Assembly (NCBI GenBank): GCA_964017195.1
Contig: OZ024896.1
Coordinates: 6,477,987 to 6,541,986 of the forward strand
DNA length: 64,000 nt
Reading direction: 5' to 3'
Source: Siderastrea radians
Taxonomy: Eukaryota > Cnidaria > Anthozoa > Scleractinia > Rhizangiidae
The notes beneath the pieces were generated by a model. That model made no database searches, had not been told where the DNA came from, and worked only from the letters and a program-made list of their open reading frames with translations. The position numbers and the translations under genes were made by a program. This document shows positions 23,054 through 34,500 of this stretch, in pieces (the stretch's first letter is position 1; each line of letters begins with the position of its first letter).

Positions 23054-23358
23054 CTAAAGAAATAAAAGTCGATACAGTAGATCTCTCATACTCAAGCACT
23101 GATATTCAGTACTGAAACTGACAAAATGACTTGCAGCCAATACCAATCCTACACTTGTTGCTTTGGGTGGTTTGACTGGCACTGGATCGGTTGAATTAAC
23201 CAAGGAAGTACTTGTTAACATTTTTGTTGTTGGCTTAGTTGTTGGTGTAGCTGTTGGTTTAGTTGTTGGTTTACTCCTGGACAAGTTGCACAGGTCTCCT
23301 TGACAACAGTCGAGCGAACAATCAGTCAACATACCAGTGGCGTTCAGCAAAGTGCAGC
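23054..23358 (-). CDS. Last exon of LU protein gene LU-B
   Basis: Follows acceptor TTGTTTTACAG (AG at 23360-23359). In phase 1 it reads CTLLNATGMLTDCSLDCC, then QGDLCN, the LU C-terminal signature. A Thr/Pro/Lys-rich stalk with PTTKPTTK-like repeats comes next, followed by a C-terminal stretch with SVGLVLAASHFVSF that may serve as an anchor signal. It ends at 23056-23054. The stalk is absent from the other two LU genes here and would hold the domain away from the membrane and could carry O-glycans. Confidence 0.8.
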
Positions 23359-23774
23359 CTGTAAAACAATAAACAATAGGAAATCAAAATTCTCCTCTCG
23401 TCGAGCTCCTGTTGACACAACAGTTAAAACTGCCAGGCAAAGACGATATACGGGCAAGAGAAATTCCAATTTGGTAAGGCAGGTTAAACGGTGTCGTAAA
23501 AATTGCTTCTGTCATGCATACCTTGCTGATGTTTTGGTTTACCCTGCCTTGTCAGTAATTATCACGAACTACGTTATCCTTTTTTGACGACTTGGCAAAG
23601 AAGCGAGAAACACCAACAGAATCGCGCCTTGCCAAAATAAAAATTACAATTAGGTCCTATTAGAAAACGGCCCAAAAGGAGGCATGGGTGCCAGCTGATG
23701 ATGGGTGGGGGGGGGGGGGGGAGGAGGGGTGCCAATCAGTGTGTCCACACACTGTATGTTTTACTTGCACTCAC

Positions 23775-23993
23775 CGTAGAAGTCATTTTTCGGGTCACAG
23801 GAGGGACTGTTGGAGCAATTCCTTAGCTCGACTGATGCTGAGCCCTTTTTCCCCAAGGACATGGTGTATTTCATCATCATGCATCTATCAGAAATTGAGG
23901 AGCATTTGATCTTTCCAACACTGCCGCTGTGGCACTTAGTTCCCCCGAAAATGTCGGGCTGGCTGGCACATTCGTAGCATTGAATGGCAAAAG
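23775..23993 (-). CDS. Second exon of LU protein gene LU-B
   Basis: Between an AG acceptor (23995-23994) and a GTGAGT donor (23774), phase 1 at both ends. It begins FAIQCYECASQPDIFGG, with the classic CYxC opening of an LU domain, and carries further cysteines in KCHSG, KCSS, DRC, RNC and SCDP. It joins in phase to the exon at 23358. The signal-peptide exon should lie at higher coordinates but was not found between 24.0 and 24.76 kb. LU-B is closely similar in structure to LU-A, so the cluster arose by gene duplication. Confidence 0.8.
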
Positions 23994-24760
23994 CTATTAA
24001 ATAATATTAGAAAAAAATAGGTCATTTACTGATTACAGAGAGGCTTTTACAGTAAACTCCTTCTAAGACGGACAGCATTGTTACCGGCACTGTCTGTCTT
24101 TAAAAGGCGTTTGCTTTTAAAGGGTTTTATTAAAAACTAGCTATGGTATATTGCGAATCCTGAATTTTGATTGGTTGACGCGCAATGGTATATGAGCTCA
24201 TATACCACTGACCACTAACAAGAGAAAATTGCCACTAATATATATATGTTAGGTGTGCGCGTCTTTTTCGCAATGATTGTAGCCGATTTCGAGGTCTTCC
24301 TTTGGGTGTTTTTAATAAAACTGTTCGTCTCGCGCTTGTTGAATATGAGATTGTAGCCAACTCGGCGCTACGTGCCTCGTTGGCTATCTACCACCTCATA
24401 TCCAACACGCACTCGTGGAATAATAGTTAAAAAGACAGTAACATGAATGAAAAACGGCGCGCAGGAAACTATACCGGTTGTCCGTCAGTAAAGCGGTGTC
24501 CGTTAAGAGGTAATTCACTGTATTTCTGATGAGGGAATTTAGTTGTTAACATTGACAGCATGAATTTTTCCTGAAGGGAAATGAAATAAACCAAACTTTT
24601 CTATCATCTATTACTATTTGCCGTACAAAAGCAAAGAAAGGCAGCTAAGGAAGAATGGGTAGGGAAAATGAAAAAATGGTACGGGAATCGGAAAGTTTCG
24701 AGCTTCCCGTACACCGCACCTTCTTCACTTCCGCTACATGATATGGGGTGGTGTCTAGTC
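23994..24760. other. Intergenic stretch with a probable MITE
   Basis: From about 24130 to 24430 the sequence has the look of a repeat (GATTGGTTGACGCGCAATGG near one end and CTACCACCTCATATCCAAC near the other), with weak inverted ends. No exon is seen. Confidence 0.35.
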
Positions 24761-24979
24761 TTAGTTATACCAATAACTTGCTCCTAGGTCTTCATATTTC
24801 TGCGATAAAGTATCATTAAAAAAAAACAGGAGAAATATGTTAATTCTGAACACACATGGCCTACTAGTCGTTGTGCAAACGAAAGGATAAAGACTGTCGC
24901 ATGGAACATCTTTTTGTACTCTGTTCTGTGTTATTACAGTACACAACTGGCTTTTCCATTGACCGCCCTTTCCTTCTAC
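24761..24979 (-). CDS. C-type lectin domain, last visible exon
   Basis: The exon opens after ATTCAACAG and reads VEGKGGQWKSQLCTV, then VPCDSLYPFVC. These hold the last three of the four conserved lectin-domain cysteines. After the domain comes a tail with INIFLLFFF and a stop TAA at 24763-24761. That tail might be a short hydrophobic anchor or read-through into intron. The usual WxWxDG...NW segment between the second and third exons is missing, so the domain is short or an exon was overlooked. The EPN/WND-type sugar-binding residues are not visible, so carbohydrate binding is doubtful. Confidence 0.65.
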   Translation of the reverse strand, partial: VEGKGGQWKSQLCTVITQNRVQKDVPCDSLYPFVCTTTSRPCVFRINIFLLFFFNDTLSQKYEDLGASYWYN

Positions 24980-25359
24980 CTGTTGAATTGATGAAAGAAA
25001 AAAAAGAATTAAGCAGAAGTTCTTCGATCATTTGAAAAACTTTTTTACTTTGGTTCATCAGCGATCAACATTCACGCACACATCAAGTTTAGCGCTGCTT
25101 TTCAGTTATATTGTGGCTTATAAGAACGTGTCTCAAAGACCGGGGAGGACTTCCATATGAAACAGACAGAGATGCTCGTCGCCTCACTAAGCGGTGTCTC
25201 GCTTAGGGTGTTCCACGCAATACGCCAATATTTGGCATTGAGTCGTCGAGGTTTCGTTTAGGGGTGCACGCGAAGAAACAGAGAAAAATAAATTATATGT
25301 TTAATGTATTTGGTACCTTTCACGGGTCTCAAAAAGCTCAAAGACAGGGCTTAAAGACA

Positions 25360-25830
25360 GATTTATAAATTGATACATATAACCGGTGTTCGTGCCGATC
25401 GAGAAGTAATCGCGGATCTCCGGCGGCCATGCGGAGCCCCATACCTAAGGAACCCATGCATTCAATTTCGTATGGTCATCTTCGTCAGCGGTAAACGGCT
25501 CGTGGGCGCATACGCCTGCACGATGAAAACGTCGCACAACATGGCGCCCATACTGGCCAACTTATGCATTGCATACATCTATGCAATTTGATATTGGAGA
25601 TCCATTTTATGGCCAATTTTCCGCTGACCAGTACCACATGACCATATCGCGGGCTCAGGTTGGAACTCGCCGAGGTCAAATTTTTGTAAGTTGACCGCTG
25701 ACCAGGTCATGGATTTTCATTGGATCGCGGGCTCAAGTATTTTCACAAATTATTAGAATAAGCCAAGAAACCGGAGCTCCGCTTTTAGGCTTGGCTAAAT
25801 CTATATATTAATCATTTGGCTTGCCTTTTA
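25360..25830 (-). repeat. Dispersed repeat family member
   Basis: The minus strand matches parts of 58715-59060 and 62200-62480. Shared words include GAGCCCGCGATATGGTCATG and, in the right part, TTTAGCCAAGCCTAAAAGCG. It lies in the intron between the second and third lectin exons. Probably a non-autonomous transposon. Confidence 0.65.
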
Positions 25831-26266
25831 GGTGAAGTAGTTTAACACGCCAGTGCTTATATCTGGTTTTCGCGTCTACCGATAGTAGATCTCCCCCCCC
25901 CCAGGGATTCCTGCCCATCCATCTCAAGGGAATTAATCATAGCTCTTCCGTTATTGCACCAAAATCAAGGGGTTGTCCATTTTCTGAAGTTTTAGCCGTA
26001 CCAACCTAAAACTTTAGAAGTGTCATTATTCGGTTATTGTTGTCATATTTACAGGGATGTAGTATGTGTAATGTTTGTATCTAACGTAAGTGAAGAAAGA
26101 TGTGTCTTACCCGAAACAATTGTAAAAGAACATGTTCAATTTAGGACATAAGGCCTACATGCATCCAAAATAGAATATCATAATGTACAGACGGAATAAG
26201 AAGGGTAAGTCCACCACAATAATCAACAGCTATGATTAAAATTTCCTGGACAGTATCTACACATAC

Positions 26267-26395
26267 CACGGTTTCTACCGTTGTGATCCATATAGGCACA
26301 AATGGTTTTCCGTCGGGTCTTGATGCTTCCATTGCCATGTTGATAAACTTCATGTCATCTGGTATATGAGTCGATGCCACATGTCCTCCATAGTA
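26267..26395 (-). CDS. C-type lectin domain, middle exon
   Basis: Exactly 43 codons, phase 0 at both ends. It begins YYGGHVASTHIPDDMKFI, which is the lectin-fold pattern GGHLAS...E..FI, and ends PIWITTVETV, where the core WIG-like motif sits as W-I-T. The donor is GTATGT. The acceptor (GTGGTTAAG) has a poor pyrimidine tract, the weakest splice site of this gene. Confidence 0.75.
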
Positions 26396-27087
26396 CTTAA
26401 CCACAAGCAATATTCAAAGGTAAATAAAGATATGACAGAACTATTTGTGTACTTTTTAAAGTACTGTATCTTGATGACGCGAAAACATTTTAGGTTAAGC
26501 ATTCACCAACATTTAGGTCTATTACACATAACTCAAACTTTACGTCCGTAGCCAAATCAAACACTATTTCGTCTGACGAACATCCTTCTTCTATACCATT
26601 TCCTTCCATCTGAGTTTCTACAGTATTATTTCAAGGTGTCCTGCATTTTTTTAAGAGCAATGAATCAGAAAAAAAGCGCCATTTTGGTAATATATTTAAC
26701 GAACTGAATGCTAGAAATTTTTGTCACTTCTTATTGTCGGCTAAAGTCGAGAAATAATGCAAGCATTACGCATTGATCCAGTGAAAGACGTGATAAGCTG
26801 TCAAAAACTGGCATCGCCAGGATGTGTAATATGGTCAGTCAAGACGTACCACTTAACTTATCAGAACATTATAGTCATTTAAATAAGGCGGACAGCGTGG
26901 AAAAACGCCTCATGAGATGTTGACAGGACACTCAAAAAGGCCACTCGTTTAGCAATTTACAAACTGTTCTCGTGCGACATCTTACAGTACTCCGTATTGT
27001 GAGTTGATCCGATAAACAATAATTGAAATGCATGGTGCCTTATTACTTAGGTATTAAAGAAACTCCCTGGCTTAGTAAACTGCATAC

Positions 27088-27182
27088 CTGGCAGTAATTC
27101 CTGGCTTCCTTTAGCGTCTTACTTCCTCCTCTAAGCACAAAGCACGTTGACCCTTCATTCTGCCAATTTGCGGGACAGTTAG
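27088..27182 (-). CDS. C-type lectin domain, first exon
   Basis: Reads NCPANWQNEGSTCFVLRGG, then KEARNYCQ, up to donor GTATGC. The NW...CF...A...C spacing is the standard N-terminal part of a C-type lectin domain, with the first conserved cysteines. Phase 1 at the start matches the beta-helix exon, phase 0 at the end matches the next exon. Confidence 0.8.
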
Positions 27183-27492
27183 CTGAATAATAGCATCGAT
27201 AAAGGGACAGTTAGACGGGCGAGAAAAGAACTTCGGCTAGGAAAAGTCAATAACGGAGTGGGTCTTCCAGGATGGGGGCAGCTAGGTAAAGTGCAACAAT
27301 TATTATTACTTTAGAATTGGAACAGCTTCGCGATACCCTACTGGTAATAAAAAAAGTAAATTTTACAAAAGAAGCCCATGGTTCCCCTTTTAGCCGCTTT
27401 TACAAGCTGGTTCCAGTACATGTATGTTCCTTCTTAGTATCGAAAGAAAAGTAGGGTATCAAGCAGAAAGTAAAAGCACAGGTAACCAAAGC

Positions 27493-28190
27493 GTACTATA
27501 AGAGTTTGTATGGATTTGAAATTGAGTTGTAAATATCTCTTTTTTTTCCTTTGAAAAGCTTCAATAAAGTTTAAAACCTTGCCTGGTGTTGTTTTTTGGT
27601 GTTTGTAACGCTTCTAAAAGCCGTACGTGCGATTTTCCTTTCAACCGTCTTTACTGTTCTAAAAGAAAAACAAGGTAGGAAAGCAAGTTTCGAAAAACCA
27701 ACGGACACCAGTCCGAAAAGTTCGCTAATATAGTTTAGTAACTCGGCCCAGGTTTGACCGTGAGAAAGGTGCTCTGTTTCGGTTTCACGAACAAATGGCG
27801 GCGATTCGTGGCCAGAGTTATGAGTTCAAAGGCCGTTTATGAGAATGATCGTAAATCAATTAGTTTGCTTTGAAATCACAGAGAAAGATTGGATATTTAT
27901 CGCTTTTGAAAGTTGAAGGGGAAATGCCGAGGTATGTCTGGTTTTAAGCTACTTTTAGCGAACTTTTCGAACTGGTGTCGGTTGGCTTTTCGAAACTTGC
28001 TTTCCTACCCTGTCTTTCTCTTAGTACAGTACAGGCGGTTGAAAGGAAAATCGCACGTACGGCTTTTAGAAGTGCTACAAACACCAGAAAAAAACACCAG
28101 GCAAGGTTTTAAACTTTATTGAAGGTTTTCAAAGGAAAGAAAAGACATTTACAACTCAATTTCAAATCCATACAAACGCTTATAGTACTC
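27493..28190. mobile_element. Inverted-repeat element, arms about 235 bp
   Basis: 27493-27727 and 27955-28190 are reverse complements with scattered differences, for example GTTTGTATGGATTTGAAATT on the left. The loop is about 230 bp. It lies in the intron between the beta-helix exon and the first lectin exon. No coding function; foldback or MITE-like. Confidence 0.85.
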
Positions 28191-28404
28191 TGTGGTTCTT
28201 TGTGGTAAAAAGCAACGTCCCTTTATCAATAGACGTGCTCCGATATCAATTTATTAGTGGTCATCTAACACCGACGTTGTATACTGGCCTTGTTTAATAA
28301 CCAAACCCAGGATTCAGGTTACAGTCCCAACCGAGCCTCGTTATCAGTCTGAAGCTGTGACCAGGCTTAATAGGCTACCGCCCATCATACTAGCTAGCAC
28401 TTAC

Positions 28405-29235
28405 TTGATAAAACGTTTCTTGGAGGCAACTTTTGGAATGGTTTAAATTCCACAGCTGCTAGTCTGAAATCGTCATTTTTATCGTAAATGCGTGTTGCAA
28501 CCAATGAATCCCTTTTAACACCCCACCAGTTCTGTGTTGCATCAATGGGGTCAGAAGCAGCCTTGGATGTTGAGCTAAACTCGTAAAGATTGGACGGGTT
28601 CTTAAAATTGTTTCTGTGGTATTTCATTGGTCCGTTGGACATGATAGTCACACCATAGTTCTGTCCAAGACCTTTGTTTAGATACAATGTGTTCAGTTCA
28701 CATCTCTGTCCTTTAGGCGACTTGCTGGAAAAGTTATACATTATCGTGTGTAGCCCTGAGTTGTTGTAGAAGAAATTGTTTACTATCTCGCTTTGCACCT
28801 CAGATAGTTTTATGGTGCTAGCCGAACCCAAATTATTTTCGAACACGTTATTCATAACGTCAACAAAGCTGAAACTACGTTTCAACTCTGTCCTCCCTTC
28901 TATAAGTATTGTTCCATTCGCATTACTGGAGAAGGTGTTGCCGTATATCAGGCTTCTTGGTAAGCTTGTTCCGTCACTTCGCCCTAACCGTGCTTGAATT
29001 CCGCCTAAACGGTTTCCAGAGATGAAGTTGTTCGCGAGCGTGAAATCGTTGTCCTGGATATCTATGGAAATAGCGCTCTTTTGAGTTTTGTTTGAACCAG
29101 AGATGTTTGTGTCGGTGATCTTACACCTTTCAATGGTGAAACTAGGTCGTTTGTCACTTCCATCGGCCACAGAAGTGTAGCTTATTGCTTGAAGGATGTT
29201 GCCACTGAATACACTGTTAGAAATGCGGTGTTCTC
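28405..29235 (-). CDS. Parallel beta-helix (PbH1) exon
   Basis: An 831-bp exon follows a strong acceptor (TTTTTCTTTTTCCAG) and ends at a strong donor (CAA, then GTAAGT). About 277 residues contain repeated Asn-rich rungs such as NNFISGNRLGGIQ, YGNTFSSNANGTILIEG, MNNVFENNLGSASTI and IVNNFFYNNSGLHTI, then the closing signature QNWWG. These are hallmarks of right-handed parallel beta-helix repeats. NNS/NGT-like sequons suggest N-glycosylation of a secreted or surface protein. It lies between the MAM and lectin parts. Apparent stops past 28405 are intron. Confidence 0.85.
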
Positions 29236-29355
29236 CTGGAAAAAGAAAAAAAATAGTTAAATTATAAATACCAATTAGAACGTTTTGTTATCCGTTGGTG
29301 ATGAACTTAACTGAGGAAAGGTCTGAGCGAGCAAGAAATAATTATAGAAGATACC

Positions 29356-29862
29356 TTATTACTTGAAATTTTCGCGACACGTTAATTTCGCGAATTTCGC
29401 GATTTCAAAAAAAATCGCGAAATTGAAGTGAAGCGAACAATATGTGTCGCGAACATAACATGCCGCGAAAATTAAGTGACTCACGTTATGCCAGTAATCA
29501 AGTAAGAATGAGTTATCACCATTGACAGTTTTACCACAAGGTAACGTTCGCCACTCCAAAAGCAAGTGCCGAATAGAGGAGTCAGCTTTGAAGATGTAAG
29601 TCTATTGGTTTTGAAACCCATTCATGCAACTTGGTTGGAGGAAATGTATAATTTTTTTTAAATTTACTTTTATTTAATTCAAGTACTTGTTAAAAAGCAT
29701 ATCCATTTCCAGGAAATAAATCGCGTGGTACTCTCAAAAACGCGAAATTAAAGTGATTCAAAATACAAAATTTTCGCAAAATCGCGAAATTTAAGTGTCG
29801 CGAAATGACTGCTAACCACAAGATCGCGAAACAAACGTGTCACGAAAATTTCATGTAATAAA
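29356..29862. mobile_element. MITE with TTCGCGACACG-type inverted ends
   Basis: TATTACTTGAAATTTTCGCG on the left is mirrored by CGTGTCACGAAAATTTCATG on the right, about 37 bp of inverted ends. The interior has several TCGCGA words. It sits in the intron between MAM exon 3 and the beta-helix exon. Confidence 0.75.
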
Positions 29863-29989
29863 TTAAGGTACATGAAAATATTGCGAATTTTTCTTTTGCT
29901 GCTAGTTTACTTGGTAAAAAAGAATCCAAGAAGCATACACTGGAAACAGATTGAAGCTCATAATACCAAGAGTCTACCTTAAGTACTGG

Positions 29990-30386
29990 GGCGCGTGCGA
30001 TGTCTTTTGCGAGAAAGGTATTTTTAGAACAAACCTTGCGCGAGGGAAAATGACGTGCGGCCTACTCCAAGCAATTTTGCGCGTGCACTACGCCATCTGT
30101 AGTTACTAGTTTGTGTTTGTATTTGGAGGAATTTGCATCACAAGATTTTTTGACAGTTAGCCATTTTCAGTGGTTAATGGTCGAACAGGCGGCACACTTA
30201 TTGATGCATTGCTGCATGCTTCAGTGTTTCTGGTTACGTATATTTTCATAAACTGTATTTGGTCGCAACTGAATTTTTTGCATTTAGTTTCGCGCTTTGT
30301 CGCGTAGTTGATGTCGTCATAGTCCGCGCGGAAAAAACAGTCTAAAAATAGCTTCCTCGCGAAAGACATATATTCGCAACCCCATT
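29990..30386. mobile_element. MITE with GTCTTTTGCGAGAAAGGT-type ends
   Basis: The left end (ATGTCTTTTGCGAGAAAGGT, then TATTTTTAGA) is mirrored at 30340-30372. Length about 400 bp, non-coding, in the same intron as the previous MITE. Confidence 0.65.
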
Positions 30387-30765
30387 CCTATTGATGAAGA
30401 CTTCTCATGGTATCATGAAGCTTCTGATTTTAATTTTTTTTTTTTATCATGGTATATAAGTATTGTACATTAGCATTGCATATAAATATTCTATATCCTT
30501 TTTATCCTAGGTACAATGATAAATATTGTATTTATTAGATCGGTAAATAGATGTATAAGAGCAACCGAGTGAAACATCTATTAACAAAACCATTATTATT
30601 ATCATTTGTTATTATTAATTAGAACTCTTTTCCGCGGAAACAATGTAAGAACCGTGCCTAATGACCATTATTATATTAAAACTATAAATAAAAGTGATGT
30701 ATCTGCAGTTCCTGTACGATTTATTTTAAGTGCATAAAGTAACAAAGGGTGGGTTGGAAGTTTAC

Positions 30766-30972
30766 CTTTGGACGAACAGCTCCTTAGTTCTAAGTTGTCA
30801 ATCGCTACATAGTTTCTCAAATACACTGCTGGCGCCTCTTTATATTTTCCTTCAAAAAGCAATCTGGACTCCTCAATGTCATTGGGAAGTTCGAGAACCA
30901 CTTTTTTCCAACTAGATACCTCGACTTTTTTAGCACTCCAGAAAAGCCTCTGTTTATTTGTGTGAAATTTTT
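30766..30972 (-). CDS. MAM domain, third visible exon
   Basis: The exon starts after TATCTTACAG and ends at GTAAAC. It reads WSAKKVEVSSWKKVVLELP, then LLFEGKYKEAP, then YVAIDNLELRSC. The W...L..., F.G and AIDN......C pattern is the C-terminal half of a MAM domain. An upstream ATG at 31018 is in frame but lies on the intron side of the acceptor and is unlikely to be used. Confidence 0.8.
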
Positions 30973-31527
30973 CTGTAAGATACAAAGCAACAAAGCAGAA
31001 GAGTAGGCTTTTGTACATTATACTAGCATTTTTTTTCGAGCATTTCAGTAAGGCAAAAGCATTTAAGCGTTATTCGACATTTAAGGTGGCTGAACACAGC
31101 TTTTTTTGCGCGCGCTCGTGCTGATGCGAGGCAGCGCTCGCACAAAGATTGCAAAAAACAAACATGGCGCCGACAAAAGGACAATTTATTTGTTCTATAC
31201 CTGTTCCATACGTGTTTTTTTCCTTCTTACAATAACACACGCTGTTGTGGGTTTTAGTTGTTTGTTAGAATAGCGCATTAGAAAGTTTCAAGATGCAAAA
31301 AAAAAAAACAGGAATTTTGCAGGATTTTGGAGGACCCAATCGACTGCAGCGCATGCGCAGTTGAACAAAACATTGCGAATGGATGAGTTTTTGACCATCT
31401 CGACCTTCTCAGAAATACGCGTGTTTCTCAAGAACCACTCGATAGAATTTCATCAAATTGGGCAGCGAGATACTTCGGACAGCGGTTAAGTGAGTGATTG
31501 ATTTTTTTTAATTTAACGGAGGAAATT

Positions 31528-34500
31528 TTAAATAATCCAGCTGTCTTTCAACAAGGGATAGCTGGAAATCCGTCTGTTAAAATGCATGAGGCGCGCCCAG
31601 GACGTGGTAAATGCTGCAATATAAATGTTGGTGTCCTTTGCTAGCTCAGCATCTTCTTCTTTGTTGACATACGTGAGCTCAATGGTCTGGTCGTCGATGA
31701 TACGCGGGGCTCTAAATTCGTGTTTATCTGAATTGAGTAGATCGTGCAGTTCAATGAGTGAAGTCACCTGCACGGTTTTGGGCTTGTTCGCCCTCATGGC
31801 GAAACGTCCCCATGACGAGTTCATCCGAATTTTGCCGATCTGCCTAAGCCCTTTGTTTTCTCCATTTAGTTTCTTTGGATCCAGCGTAATTCCCGTGCTG
31901 TTTTGGTACTCTGCAGCAAACTGTTCCTTATCTGCTTGCGTCTGGACCCAGGATGGTAGCTTGCTGTTTTCGGCTTTCACGGCCATCCACTTGTCAATGT
32001 AACTAGGACAGAAACCGCTCAATCTCTCAGCAAAATGATGGACTTCATACACATGGATAATCTTGTACCCTTTCTCCACAGCCTTGTTTAACTCTGGAGT
32101 GCACCAAGTTCCTACCATACCACGTTCCTCTTCTGTATGTTGGCAGGTACAGGAACGGAAAGGCGATGGTTTTTCCAATTCGCTGGGAATACAGGAGCGG
32201 CACAGTGGGAAGAGTAGCTTGCCTTCGGCATGCACAGGTAGGACAGGGTGGTACAGCTTTCTTGGTGGTAAAACTTTGCATTTGATCAACCCAAACCAAT
32301 CTTGAATGTCCATAGTACCGGGTTCCACCAGAATTTCTGGATGTTTAGCAGGGAATTCTTTGAATTTGAGAACTGTCGGGTACTCGGAGACGATATCTGC
32401 ATACTCGATTTTTTCGCCGCTCTCACACTTGTGGTAGAGTTTGGTAGCGTTGGTCCTACCTCCAAAGAATGCTTCTCTAGGGTTCATGGGTTGCACAAAT
32501 TCTAAAGTCCTGACATACGCTCCACATTCTTGATTGTTCCACTTTTCGGCTCTCCACTCACAGCCCCAGATCTCCTTGATTTTAAATCCGCGACGCAGTA
32601 ACGCTTCTTTCTTCTTTTCGGTTTCTTTACGAACAGCTTCCATACTTCGGTCGCCCAACCTTTGATGTTTTTCTTCTCGGTTCGGGAAACAAGTACGACA
32701 CCCATGCCAAGCACATCCCTGGAATTCATAGCAGCAACGCGTCTGCGAGTCATATCCGTCGACGTGATACTTTGTACCGGGAATATGGTATTCTCCTTCA
32801 TTCATGGCAGATCTGATCTGTCGTCCCAGTTTCTTCTCCTCCCACAGCAACCACTGTTTCGCTTCGGTGGACTGGGTCTTGATCCCTGAACGCCATCCCA
32901 TAATGGGTTCCGCGGCCACCATATTTTCAGGGAGGTGGTTTTTCTTGATGTCTGCCATGCAGGAGGCGGCAATCGTGACCGAGTCAAAGGGGTTCAGACC
33001 AATGATCTCTTCGCTACCCTTCCTGAAGATGTCACATCCCGCTTTCAGAAGCTTGACGTCGCTGATGCAGTACATCTCCATTTCAGCTTGCAGGTCAAAG
33101 ACTTTGGTAGGGTCAGCTTCATATTTCAGCGTTTCGGCTTGGTACCAGGCTTCAAATTTGGGTCTTTCACTGACGCTCATGTGTTCGGGTCCATAGTATT
33201 GTTTCTCCGGTAGTGGCCCGACATACTGTTCCGTTTCAGGTGTGTAAAACCTATACGGGAAATAGCCCTTCTGCACTTCATCTTGTGGGATGCCAAAGGT
33301 ACTGTTAAACGAACGCAGCGAACCAGCAATGAAACTCATGCTATCGATGAAACGAATGTTTTTGTGTTTCAACATCAAAAGTTTAAGTCCTTGCCGGATC
33401 TGTTCCACTTTCAGCTTGTTCTTGTAGCAGTCTCTCAAAACGAACAGTCCGTCATACCCCTTAAAATTGTGTGCGATGACCGTGATGTTGTAGTCTTCAC
33501 ATAGCTCTTCCAGGTATTTTAAAAATTGTTTGACGCAGTCTTCTCCATGCAGGGAGACGGGTTGTGGGTCTTGCTCGTTCCAGTAAACCAGAAGAGTTGG
33601 GGTATGCTGCTTCTCGTCCAGGCGGCACTCGATGTCAAAGTAGACGTGGGTCGTCGGTAGCTTGCGTTTACGTTTCACCTTTGGCTGAGAAACCCCATCA
33701 CATTGTTCGGCGATTAGTTGTTCTTCCAAACTGGTGGGCTCCTCGCCTTCTTCTTCTTCGTCTGATTCCTCATCACCTTCTACAGTAATGTCATACGTGG
33801 GTCTTTTACGTTTTTTACAAGCTTCTTCTTGCGCGGTAGTTTGAATGTAACACTTGTGTTGTTGGTAGTCCGCGTACTTTTTACAGTGGGGGCAACGAAT
33901 GTATCCACATCGATGATACTGGATCTCCTTAGTGTTCTTTAAGAATTTGTTACACTGATGACAAGCCTTGACGGTATCACAGACGGACTTGCCCTCGCAT
34001 TGATGTCCGGCAATGGTGAACGTTTTGTGGTTGGAGAAACAGCTCGGTCCCTTAAACATCAAATTACAGTCCTTGCAGTGGATAGGTGCTTCTTTTCCTT
34101 CAAGATGGTCGAGGCACTTGTCTTGTCGGCAGGATGTGCAGAAATCTTTGTTTTTGCTGCACTTGTGTTTTCCAACATTATCATACCCTTTAAGACATTT
34201 GGAGCAGAAATAGGACGTGTTGAGGAATCCTGCCATGCTGGTGATCAAATGATAATGATCATCTGAGTGGAGAAGATAGATTTCAGGTTTCCCTGGCTCC
34301 GCGAAGGCTTCGCACTTAAACCCCGACCCGCCATAGCACACGATGATCCGGTATCGGTCTTTTAGGTACTCTTGGAACTTTTTGAGTTCTGCTATACCAC
34401 AAGGACCTTCTGGAACCCCACTGTGAAGATGCAGCAATTTAGCAGCTATTGCCTGTTTACGGACAGTTTGGCGTAAGGCCTTGTAATTCTTACTGCTTTC

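Noticed and set aside
31016..31018. ATG as start of a separate secreted MAM-like protein
   Set aside because: It lies before a good acceptor that joins in phase to the MAM exon at 40290, so it is intron sequence.
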